From assembly GCA_035533015.1 (NCBI GenBank), contig DATLUQ010000013.1, positions 150,500 through 214,499 on the forward strand: a stretch of 64,000 nt of DNA, written 5' to 3'. The stretch is from Gemmatimonadaceae bacterium. Lineage in GTDB: Bacteria > Gemmatimonadota > Gemmatimonadetes > Gemmatimonadales > Gemmatimonadaceae. A program made the translations under genes and the position numbers. Every line of letters starts with the position of its first letter. The first letter of the stretch is position 1. This document shows positions 34,856 to 41,814 of the stretch, piece after piece. Under the pieces are notes generated by a model, which saw nothing but the letters and a program-made list of their open reading frames with translations, searched no databases and had not been told where the DNA came from.

Positions 34856-35677
34856 GTGGCCGCCGGCCCTCCACGCCGTGACCGCGCCGGCTTCCCACCC
34901 GTTCGGAAGAGCCTCGGCCAACACTTCCTGAACGACACTCGCGCGCTCGCGCGCATCGTCGACGCGCTGCAGCTCACGGGCGTCGAGACCGTGCTCGAAA
35001 TCGGCCCCGGCCGGGGGGCGCTCACGGAGCGGCTGGTGCCCCACGCCCGCCGCCTGGTGCTCATCGAGTACGACCGCGCGCTCGCCGATCTGCTGCGGCA
35101 ACGGTACGCCGCCGTGCCAACGGTGGAGGTGGTCGAGGCGGACGTGCTGTCCACCGATCTCGGCGCGCTGGCCGGCGGACCGTACGTGTTGGTGGGGAAC
35201 GTGCCCTATTACATCACGACGCCCATTCTCTTCCACGCCCTGGAGCGTCCACGACCCGAGCGCGCCGTGTACCTGGTGCAGCGCGAGGTGGCCGACCGGC
35301 TGGCCGCCGCGCCGGGGTCGCGGGTGTACGGCGCGCTGTCGGTGAACGTCCAGGCGGTGGCGATTCCGGAATTCATCGCCGCCGTACCGGCGGGGGCGTT
35401 CAGGCCGCCCCCAAAGGTGGAGAGCGCCATTGTCCGCATCGTGCCGCGGGAACCGCCGGCCGTGACCGCCGACGAGGAGACGCGCTTCCGCAAGCTGGTG
35501 CAGGAGGTGTTCGGCATGCGGCGCAAGCAGATGCGCCGCATCGTCCGCTCGGTGGCGGCGCTCGACGCCGAGGGCGCCGAGGCCGTGCTGCGCGCGGCCG
35601 GCATCGATCCCGAAGCGCGGCCCGAAACACTCAGTCCCGACGCCTTCGCGGCGCTGCTGCGGGCGCTGCGCCGCTAG
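34856..35677 (+). CDS. rsmA: 16S rRNA (A1518/A1519-N6)-dimethyltransferase RsmA (KsgA)
   Basis: 273 residues, GTG start. It dimethylates two adenines in helix 45 of 16S rRNA. Motifs: K-S-L-G-Q-H-F-L-N-D near 18-27, motif I L-E-I-G-P-G-R-G-A-L-T, motif IV N-V-P-Y-Y-I-T-T-P, Q-R-E-V-A-D-R-L, F-R-P-P-P-K-V-E-S-A, and F-G-M-R-R-K-Q near the C-terminal domain. Its end overlaps the convergent rex gene by four bases, so no terminator can lie between. Confidence 0.96.
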   Translation: MAAGPPRRDRAGFPPVRKSLGQHFLNDTRALARIVDALQLTGVETVLEIGPGRGALTERLVPHARRLVLIEYDRALADLLRQRYAAVPTVEVVEADVLSTDLGALAGGPYVLVGNVPYYITTPILFHALERPRPERAVYLVQREVADRLAAAPGSRVYGALSVNVQAVAIPEFIAAVPAGAFRPPPKVESAIVRIVPREPPAVTADEETRFRKLVQEVFGMRRKQMRRIVRSVAALDAEGAEAVLRAAGIDPEARPETLSPDAFAALLRALRR

Positions 35678-36297
35678 TCGCGGTTGGTGAGCGCGAACGA
35701 GAGTCCTTCCAGCTCCATCGCCATGTTCACCGTCTTCACCGTGACGTCGGCGGGCACTTGCAGCTGAACCGGCGCGAAGTTGAGGATGGCCTTGACCCCG
35801 GCGTGCACCAGTCGGTTGGCGACCTTCTGCGCCACCTGCTCGGGGACGGTCAGCACCGCGATATCCGGGTGGTCGCGATGAACGTCGCGTTCGAGATGCG
35901 ACCCGTCGCGCACCGTCACCCCCTCGAGGTCGGTGCCGATCGTCGCGGGATCGGTGTCGTACGCGGCGACGATTTGAAAGCCCCGCTGCCGGAACCCGTG
36001 GTGGCGGGCCAGGGCGGCGCCGATCTTCCCCGCGCCGACGATGATCACCTTCCACTCGCGGCCGAGACCGAGGATCTCTCGCAGCCGGCCGGCCAGTTCT
36101 GGCACCGAATACCCGAGTCCCCGCTTGCCGAACGAGCCGAAGAACGAGAGGTCCTTCCGGACCTGCGCGGAGGTCGTACCGCCCCGCTTGGCCAGTTCGT
36201 CGCTCGAAATGGTAGTCAGGCCGCGCCCCTCGAAGTCTTCGAGGAACCGGAGGTAGGCCGATAGCCTGCGAACTGTAGAATCCGCAATGCGTTTCAC
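35674..36297 (-). CDS. rex: Redox-sensing transcriptional repressor Rex
   Basis: 207 residues. Winged helix (about 1-80) with S-S-D-E-L-A and S-A-Q-V-R-K-D-L-S-F-F-G-x-F-G-K-R-G-L-G-Y, and a Rossmann domain with V-G-A-G-K-I-G-A-A-L (about 88-97). Rex senses the NADH/NAD+ ratio and releases DNA when NADH is high. The start is GTG at 36297 (minus). A perfect Rex operator at 36311-36328 lies 13 bp upstream, so rex is almost certainly autoregulated. Confidence 0.96.
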   Translation of the reverse strand: MKRIADSTVRRLSAYLRFLEDFEGRGLTTISSDELAKRGGTTSAQVRKDLSFFGSFGKRGLGYSVPELAGRLREILGLGREWKVIIVGAGKIGAALARHHGFRQRGFQIVAAYDTDPATIGTDLEGVTVRDGSHLERDVHRDHPDIAVLTVPEQVAQKVANRLVHAGVKAILNFAPVQLQVPADVTVKTVNMAMELEGLSFALTNRD

Positions 36298-36310
36298 GGT
36301 ATCCGAGGGC

Positions 36311-36328
36311 TTGTGAATTCATTCACAA
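36311..36328. promoter_or_regulatory. Rex operator (perfect inverted repeat)
   Basis: TTGTGAATTCATTCACAA: an 8-bp half-site TTGTGAAT/ATTCACAA that is fully palindromic except for the centre, matching the known Rex consensus TTGTGAA-N4-TTCACAA. It lies 13 bp before the rex start and 102 bp before the divergent arginine-deiminase gene, so it can repress either or both. Confidence 0.92.
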
Positions 36329-36429
36329 GATAAGCGTGGGGTCGGCCAGGCACCAGCCGCCGGATCGGGACGCCGCAAGCCCGTGCGCGCGGGACGGTCG
36401 AGTGGCCGCAGCCGCGATTAACTTTGAGC

Positions 36430-37665
36430 ATGCCCGTACACGTGACCTCTGAGATCGGCGCGCTCCGCGAAGTGCTGGTGCATACCCCGGGGCGCGAACT
36501 CCTCGCGGTGACTCCCAGCACCCGGGAGGACTACCTCTACGACGACATCATCGATGCCGACGCGGCGCAACGCGAGCACCGGCGGTTCATCGCCCTCCTG
36601 GAACGGTTTGGCACGGTCCATCAGGTGAGTGACCTGCTCGAGCAGGTGCTCGCGGTCCCGACGGCCCGCGAACAGCTCATGCGTGCTGCCATGGATATCG
36701 TGCCCTTGGAGCCGCTGGCCCGCGACATCGCGGCGCTCGATCCGGCTGCCGTGACCCGCATGCTGATCGAGGGCCGCGAAGACGAGGCCGGCCCGCTCGC
36801 CAAGGCCCTCAACGAGCCCGGCTATACGCTGCCCCCGCTGCCGAATCTGTTCTTCACCCGCGACAGCGCCATGGTGACGGGCGACCACGTGCTCGTCGGG
36901 TCCATGCGGTACGGGGTCCGATGGTCCGAAGAACTGATCATGAAATCGCTGTTCACGCACCATCCGGCGCTCGGCAATGCCGGCATCCTGTTCGACGGGG
37001 CCAGCGAACGGCGCACCAACCATACGTTGGAGGGCGGGGATGTCCATCCCCTCCGGCGCGACCTCGTGGTGATCGGATTCAGCGAGCGGTCGAGCCCGGC
37101 GGCCATCGACCAGCTCGCGTCGCTGTTCTTCGCACAGACACCCGTCACGGACATCATCGTCGTGGTCATGCCAAAGCAACAAACGGCGATCCACCTCGAC
37201 ATGATCTTCACGCAGGTGGACCGCGAACTGTGCGTGGTGTTTCCGCCGCACTTCGTGGGTTCGGAACGGTTGAGCGTGCTCCACTGGCGCAAGGGCGCGG
37301 CGCAGCTGCGCGAGATGCCCAACATGTTCGCCGCGCTCAAGGAGTGCGGCATGCCCATGGAGCCCATCTTCTGCGGGGGCACGCGCCGCACTGCACAGGA
37401 GCGCGAGCAGTGGGCGTCGGGGTGCAACTTCGTGGCGGTGCGCCCGGGCGTCGTCATCTCCTACCAGCGCAATGACATCACGCTCCGCGAGATGGAACGC
37501 ATGGGCTTCCAGACCGTCTCGGCGGTGTCGTACCTCACCGGGCAGACGTCGATCGGCGATGGCGACCGCGCGACGATCGTGTTCGAGGGGTCGGAACTGG
37601 TGCGGGCGGGCGGCGGCCCGCGGTGCATGACGTGCCCGGTTGTGCGGGACGACCCGTGGGCGTGA
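36430..37665 (+). CDS. Arginine deiminase family protein (ArcA-like)
   Basis: 411 residues from ATG 36430 (TTG 36424 in frame is possible). Guanidino-group-modifying enzyme fold: N-x-F-F-T-R-D (about 140), H-T-L-E-G-G-D-V-H (His/Glu catalytic region, about 199-207), H-L-D-M-I-F (about 256-261) and the C-terminal nucleophile in G-G-P-R-C-M-T-C-P (Cys399 or so). Arginine deiminase makes citrulline and ammonia, the first step of fermentative arginine use. No carbamate kinase or ornithine carbamoyltransferase gene lies nearby. It diverges from rex across a Rex operator, hinting at redox control. Its stop overlaps the next gene. Confidence 0.9.
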   Translation: MPVHVTSEIGALREVLVHTPGRELLAVTPSTREDYLYDDIIDADAAQREHRRFIALLERFGTVHQVSDLLEQVLAVPTAREQLMRAAMDIVPLEPLARDIAALDPAAVTRMLIEGREDEAGPLAKALNEPGYTLPPLPNLFFTRDSAMVTGDHVLVGSMRYGVRWSEELIMKSLFTHHPALGNAGILFDGASERRTNHTLEGGDVHPLRRDLVVIGFSERSSPAAIDQLASLFFAQTPVTDIIVVVMPKQQTAIHLDMIFTQVDRELCVVFPPHFVGSERLSVLHWRKGAAQLREMPNMFAALKECGMPMEPIFCGGTRRTAQEREQWASGCNFVAVRPGVVISYQRNDITLREMERMGFQTVSAVSYLTGQTSIGDGDRATIVFEGSELVRAGGGPRCMTCPVVRDDPWA

Positions 37666-38309
37666 TCGGGCCGACCCGCCGGCTGGCGCGGCTCTCCTAC
37701 GTGGTGGTGGACGTCGAGACCACCGGCACGTCGCACGGCCGCGGCGACCGCATCACCGAGATCGCGGCCGTCGTGGTGAAGAACGGTCGCGTCGGCCGGT
37801 CGTTCCACACGCTGATCAATCCCGAACGCTCGATCCCACGGTATATCACGCAGCTCACGGGTATCTCGTGGGCCATGGTCAAGGACGCCCCGCGGTTCGG
37901 CGATGTGAGCGACACGATCCGCGACCTGCTCGGCAGCCACGTCTTCGTGGCTCACAACGTGCCGTTCGACTGGGGCTTCGTGAACATGGAAATGGACCGC
38001 GCTGGCACCCCGCTGCTGGAGAATCCGCAGCTGTGCACCGTGCGGCTGGCGCGCCGCCTACTCTCGCACCTCCCGCGGCGGTCGCTGGATCACGTCACGG
38101 CACACTACGGCATCACCATCCAAGCCCGGCACCGTGCGCTTGGCGACGCCCTGGCCACGGCCCAGGTGCTCGCCCACCTGCTGGACGACGCGTTCGCGCG
38201 CGGCTGCGACACGTGGGCCGACCTCGACCGTCTGCTGCACCCGGCGGCACCATCGCGGCGCCGCTGGTCGGCCCTGCCGCGCTCCGCCACCGACGACCGC
38301 ACGGCGTGA
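37662..38309 (+). CDS. DnaQ-like 3'-5' exonuclease (DEDDh)
   Basis: 215 residues from GTG 37662 overlapping the upstream TGA. Exo I D-V-E-T-T-G, Exo II N-V-P-F-D-W-G-F, and Exo III H-R-A-L-G-D-A give the full DEDDh catalytic set (Asp, Glu, Asp, His, Asp). Stand-alone proteins of this type can be proofreading subunit or repair exonuclease; which one cannot be told here. The C-terminal 40 residues are Arg/Ala-rich and probably disordered. The MBL-fold gene follows after two bases. Confidence 0.87.
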   Translation: MIGPTRRLARLSYVVVDVETTGTSHGRGDRITEIAAVVVKNGRVGRSFHTLINPERSIPRYITQLTGISWAMVKDAPRFGDVSDTIRDLLGSHVFVAHNVPFDWGFVNMEMDRAGTPLLENPQLCTVRLARRLLSHLPRRSLDHVTAHYGITIQARHRALGDALATAQVLAHLLDDAFARGCDTWADLDRLLHPAAPSRRRWSALPRSATDDRTA

Positions 38310-38311
38310 CC

Positions 38312-39181
38312 ATGGAACCGTCGATCGAACACCGCACGATCGGGAAGTGGAAGGTCCATGCCATTCAGGCCGGCGGCCAGAAGTTGGACGGCGGCTCGAT
38401 GTTCGGCGTGGTGCCCAAGCCGCTCTGGGAGCGGCGCATCCCGGCCGACGAACGGAACCGCATCCAGCTCGGCATGCGATGCCTGCTCGTGGAACACGAG
38501 CGCGGCCTTGTGCTCATCGACAACGGGTTGGGAAACAAGGAATCGGCCAAGTTCCACGAGATCTACGGGGTGGAGAACGCGGGCGCGGAGGGGCGCACCT
38601 GGCTGGATGACGCGCTCCGGCAACTCCGCGTGTCGCCCGACGACGTGATGACGGTGATCGACACGCACCTCCATTTCGACCACGCCGGCGGCAACACGTA
38701 TCGGGACGCCGAAGGACAGCTGCGTCTCACGTTTCCGCGGGCGCGGTACGTGGTGCAGCGTTCGGAGTACCAATGGGCAACGAACACCAACGAGCGCACG
38801 GCGGCCAGCTACTTCCCGCACAACTTCGTGCCGGTCATGGAGGCGGGGCGGCTGGCACTGGTGCAGGGGGAGGTGGAGATCCTGCCCGGCATCACGGTCA
38901 TGCCTACCCCCGGGCACACGCCGGGGCACCAGTCGGTGCGATTGGCTAGTGGTGGGGAGACAGCGCTCTTCCTGGGTGACCTCGTGCCCACGGTGGCGCA
39001 TCTGCCGCTCCCGTGGATCATGGGCTACGACGTGGAGCCGCTGGTCACACTGGAGACCAAACGACGGATCTTGCGGATGGCGGCCGAGCAACGGTGGCTG
39101 CTGGTGTTCGAGCACGACGCGACGCACGCCTGGGGGCACGCGGTGCACGACGGCAAGGGATACGCCTTGCAGACGCCGTAG
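38312..39181 (+). CDS. Metallo-beta-lactamase-fold hydrolase
   Basis: 289 residues. The metal motif is T-H-L-H-F-D-H-A-G-G (about 118-127, H-x-H-x-D-H), followed by a P-T-P-G-H-T-P-G-H segment near 198-206, an F-L-G-D-L metal ligand and an F-E-H-D near the C-terminus, giving a complete dinuclear site. The layout resembles AHL-lactonase-like/quorum-quenching and general thioesterase-like MBL hydrolases; substrate unknown. It probably belongs to the arginine-deiminase/exonuclease transcript. About 400 bases without a gene follow. Confidence 0.87.
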   Translation: MEPSIEHRTIGKWKVHAIQAGGQKLDGGSMFGVVPKPLWERRIPADERNRIQLGMRCLLVEHERGLVLIDNGLGNKESAKFHEIYGVENAGAEGRTWLDDALRQLRVSPDDVMTVIDTHLHFDHAGGNTYRDAEGQLRLTFPRARYVVQRSEYQWATNTNERTAASYFPHNFVPVMEAGRLALVQGEVEILPGITVMPTPGHTPGHQSVRLASGGETALFLGDLVPTVAHLPLPWIMGYDVEPLVTLETKRRILRMAAEQRWLLVFEHDATHAWGHAVHDGKGYALQTP

Positions 39182-39418
39182 CGGCCGGACCGCGAAGGCA
39201 GACGCCCCTGCCAACTGGTAGAGGAAACTGCCCCGCCATGAAGATCGACCGCGTGGCGTCGGGAACCCCACAGCGGAGCAGCTCCCACGTTGTGGCAGTC
39301 TCCGAGGGATTCGGATCATCCGTTGGATCGGAGTTCCATAAGTAGTTGTTGTTGGCCGTTGCCGGACTTGACGCCTGAGCTGAGCTGCCCTAAGTTCAAC
39401 GGACACAACTTGGTAAGT
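39182..39418. other. Non-coding stretch before the infC leader
   Basis: No convincing gene. A 35-codon frame begins at ATG 39238, with no ribosome site and no recognisable product. A weak promoter-like pair TTGACG (39368-39373) and TAAGTT (39391-39396) with a 17-bp spacer could start the infC transcript; the -10 match is poor. Confidence 0.5.
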
Positions 39419-39558
39419 GAAACGACGGGCTGTCGTTTCCACCCTCTGGCCCTTCGCTTCGGCGAGGGCGTGCTGCAGGAGTCCTAGCCGGTTCGCCGCG
39501 TCACTTGTCGTTCGAGTGTCGGCGCCGTCATGCGGACTCCCGGTGGGTCCGCATTTTT
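39419..39558 (+). promoter_or_regulatory. Structured infC leader with attenuator hairpin
   Basis: Three hairpins are visible. GAAACGAC/GTCGTTTC (39419-39439) and a GCCCTTCGC/GCGAGGGC stem with a TTCG loop (39449-39469) come first. The last, ATGCGGAC/GTCCGCAT (39530-39554) followed by TTTTT to 39558, looks like an intrinsic terminator placed 24 bases before infC. In several bacteria the infC-rpmI-rplT leader terminates or opens in response to free L20; the same logic is inferred here. Confidence 0.7.
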
Positions 39559-39581
39559 GTCTTCAGAACGAGGGTTTTGCC

Positions 39582-40097
39582 ATCCAGGACACAACCAAGC
39601 GCGTGCGGGTCAACCGTCAGATCCGCATCAGTCCGCTCCGCGTCATCGGTGCCGACGGCTCGCAACTGGGAATTCTCGAAGTCGATGCCGCACTCCGCAT
39701 GGCGGAAGAGCAGGGACTGGATCTGGTCGAAGTCGCGCCCACCGCTCGGCCGCCCGTGGTCCGCATCATGGATTACGGGAAGTACAAGTTCGAGATGGCC
39801 AAGCAGGCGAGGGTCGCGAAGAAGAAGCAGCACGTGATCGAGCTCAAGGAGGTCAAGTACCGCCCGGGCATCGACGATCACGACTTCGACACGAAGACGC
39901 GGCATGCGCGCCGGTTCCTGGAAGAAAAGAACAAGGTCAAGGTGACCATGATGTTCCGCGGTCGCCAAGTCACGCATCCCGAGCTCGGTCAGGCGGTGCT
40001 CGAGCGCGTGGCCACCTCCCTCGCCGACATCGGAAAGATCGAGAGCGCGGGGCGGTTGGAAGGCAAATCGATGACGATGATTCTCACGCCGAAATAA
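39582..40097 (+). CDS. infC: Translation initiation factor IF-3
   Basis: 171 residues from an ATC start at 39582, with GAGGG upstream at a good distance. infC uses rare ATT/ATC/ATA starts in many bacteria, which lets IF-3 repress its own synthesis; no ATG, GTG or TTG lies in a sensible place, and the in-frame GTG at 39543 is inside the attenuator loop. N-domain opens with [16 protein letters not shown] (about 64-71) and [13 protein letters not shown] lead into the C-domain with V-M-M-F-R-G-R and a terminal M-T-M-I-L-T-P-K. It ensures start-codon fidelity and 30S recycling. Confidence 0.95.
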   Translation: MQDTTKRVRVNRQIRISPLRVIGADGSQLGILEVDAALRMAEEQGLDLVEVAPTARPPVVRIMDYGKYKFEMAKQARVAKKKQHVIELKEVKYRPGIDDHDFDTKTRHARRFLEEKNKVKVTMMFRGRQVTHPELGQAVLERVATSLADIGKIESAGRLEGKSMTMILTPK

Positions 40098-40108
40098 GCG
40101 AGCAGTTC

Positions 40109-40306
40109 ATGCCCAAGATGAAAACCCACAAGGGTGCCGCGAAGCGCTTCAGCATCACCGGTAGCGGAAAGGTGAAGCGCAACAAGGCCCACAAGAGCCA
40201 CATTCTCACGAAGAAGACGTCCAAGCGGAAGCGCCGACTGCGCCAATCGGGGCTCATCGCCACGAACGGCGAGGTGAAGAACATCAAGCGCCTGCTGCAG
40301 GCGTAA
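40109..40306 (+). CDS. rpmI: 50S ribosomal protein bL35
   Basis: 65-residue, very basic protein of the large subunit. The [14 protein letters not shown] start and the K-R-K-R-R-L-R region followed by N-I-K-R-L-L are the L35 pattern. ATG at 40109, 11 bases after infC. Part of the conserved infC-rpmI-rplT operon. Confidence 0.98.
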   Translation: MPKMKTHKGAAKRFSITGSGKVKRNKAHKSHILTKKTSKRKRRLRQSGLIATNGEVKNIKRLLQA

Positions 40307-40318
40307 GGAGAGAGAACA

Positions 40319-40681
40319 ATGCCTCGCGCCGTATCGAACGTTCCGCGCCTCAAGCGCAAGAAGCAGATCATGAAGGCCGCCCGCGGCGGCTTTGGAGCCC
40401 GCAGCAAGCTGTGGAAGGCCGCCAAAGAAAACGTCGAGCGCGGTTGGAAGTATGCGTACCGCGACCGCAAGAACAAGAAACGTGACTTCCGGCAGTTGTG
40501 GATCACGCGTATCAACGCTGGCGCCCATCAGCACGAGTTGACGTACGCCACGTTCATCAACGGGCTCAAGAAGGCCGGCATCGAGGTCAACCGGAAGATC
40601 CTCGCCGACCTGGCGGTGCACGACCCGGTAGCGTTTGCCGCGCTCGCCGACAAGGCGCGCTCCGCGTTGAACGCAGCGTAA
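40319..40681 (+). CDS. rplT: 50S ribosomal protein bL20
   Basis: 120 residues. The M-P-R-A start, [24 protein letters not shown] and L-W-I-T-R-I-N-A are diagnostic. L20 assembles early in the 50S subunit and is a known translational or transcriptional autorepressor of this operon in other bacteria. GGAG lies about ten bases before the ATG. A strong terminator follows at 40702-40741. Confidence 0.98.
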   Translation: MPRAVSNVPRLKRKKQIMKAARGGFGARSKLWKAAKENVERGWKYAYRDRKNKKRDFRQLWITRINAGAHQHELTYATFINGLKKAGIEVNRKILADLAVHDPVAFAALADKARSALNAA

Positions 40682-40701
40682 GTTCTCGTTCTGCGATTCG
40701 G

Positions 40702-40741
40702 CGGCGGCAGCGCGGCTTCGGTCGGCGCTGCCGCCGTTTTT
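40702..40741 (+). terminator. Strong hairpin terminator between rplT and pheS
   Basis: Perfect 12-bp stem CGGCGGCAGCGC/GCGCTGCCGCCG with an 11-nt loop, then TTTTT. It separates the ribosomal-protein genes from pheST, either as full terminator or partial readthrough attenuator. Confidence 0.92.
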
Positions 40742-40764
40742 CGTCGTCCCATCCTCGACTTCAC

Positions 40765-41814
40765 ATGCGTCTCCCCGAACATCCTACCCTCCGCGACTAC
40801 GCCGACCAGATCGGCCAGATGGCGTCCGCCGGCCTGGCCGCGATCGGTGACGCCCCGGGCCTCGATGCGCTCGAACAGGCGCGGGTCCAGTTCCTGGGCG
40901 ACCGGCGAGGCGAGATCCTCGAATTCCAGCGGGCGCTCGGTGCCCTCTCCGCGGTCGAGAAACCAGAGGCCGGTAAGCTGTTCAACGCCGCGAAGCGGCA
41001 GCTCGAGCAGGCGCTCGACGAGCGACGCACCGAGTTGGGCCGCGCGGCGGGTGGCTACCGCCCGCCGCACGACCTCACCATGCCCGCTCGCCAGCAGTGG
41101 CGCGGCGCCAAGCACCCCGTCACGCTCGTCATCGAAGAGATCGCCGCCATCTTCCGCGAACTGGGCTTCACCATCGCCCTCGGCCCCGAAGCCGAAAGCG
41201 AGTGGTACAACTTCACGGCGCTGAACTTTCCGGCCAACCATCCGGCCATGGATATGCACGATACGCTGTACGTGCAGGACGAGGTGTTGCTGCGTACGCA
41301 CACCTCGCCCGTACAGGTGCGCACGCTGCAGCGCTACCCGCCGCCCATTCGCATCCTCGCCCCCGGCAACGTGTATCGCCGTGACTTCTTCGATGCCTCG
41401 CACGCCCCGATGTTCGCGCAGATCGAAGGGCTGTGCGTGGACGAGGGCATCAGCTTCGTCGATCTCAAAGCGACACTCGGGCACTTCGCCCAGCGGTTCT
41501 TCGGGTCGGCGCGGGCGCGGTTCCGCCCCAGCTTCTTCCCGTTCACCGAACCATCGGCCGAGATGGACATCGAGTGTCGGCTGTGCCGGGGCGCCGGCTG
41601 CGCGGCGTGCAAGGGCACCGGCTGGATGGAGATCCTCGGATCGGGAATGGTGCATCCCGCAGTGCTCGACGCCGCGGGCCTCGACAGCGAGAAGTACACC
41701 GGATGGGCGTTCGGCATGGGACCGGCCCGCATCGCGCAGCAGCGCTACGGCGTGGGCGACATTCGGGTGTTCTACGATTCCGACGTCCGCTTTCTGGAGC
41801 AGATCGCCGAATGA
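40765..41814 (+). CDS. pheS: Phenylalanine--tRNA ligase alpha subunit
   Basis: 349 residues. N-terminal coiled-coil tRNA-binding arm (about 10-90), then the class II catalytic core: motif 1 with H-P-x-x-L-V-I-E-E-I, motif 2 V-Y-R-R-D-F-F-D-A-S-H, F-F-P-F-T-E-P-S-A-E-M-D, and motif 3 G-W-A-F-G-M-G-P-A-R-I-A. A small C-R-L-C...C-A-A-C region at about 271-282 is common in PheS. It pairs with PheT in an alpha2-beta2 enzyme. ATG 40765. The TGA overlaps the pheT ATG. Confidence 0.98.
   Translation: MRLPEHPTLRDYADQIGQMASAGLAAIGDAPGLDALEQARVQFLGDRRGEILEFQRALGALSAVEKPEAGKLFNAAKRQLEQALDERRTELGRAAGGYRPPHDLTMPARQQWRGAKHPVTLVIEEIAAIFRELGFTIALGPEAESEWYNFTALNFPANHPAMDMHDTLYVQDEVLLRTHTSPVQVRTLQRYPPPIRILAPGNVYRRDFFDASHAPMFAQIEGLCVDEGISFVDLKATLGHFAQRFFGSARARFRPSFFPFTEPSAEMDIECRLCRGAGCAACKGTGWMEILGSGMVHPAVLDAAGLDSEKYTGWAFGMGPARIAQQRYGVGDIRVFYDSDVRFLEQIAE

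Noticed and set aside
39238..39345. 35-codon open frame upstream of infC as a possible leader peptide
   Set aside because: There is no ribosome site, no run of regulatory codons and no link to the attenuator hairpin.
39543..39545. In-frame GTG as the infC start
   Set aside because: It lies inside the attenuator hairpin loop, has no Shine-Dalgarno, and adds residues with no IF-3 similarity.
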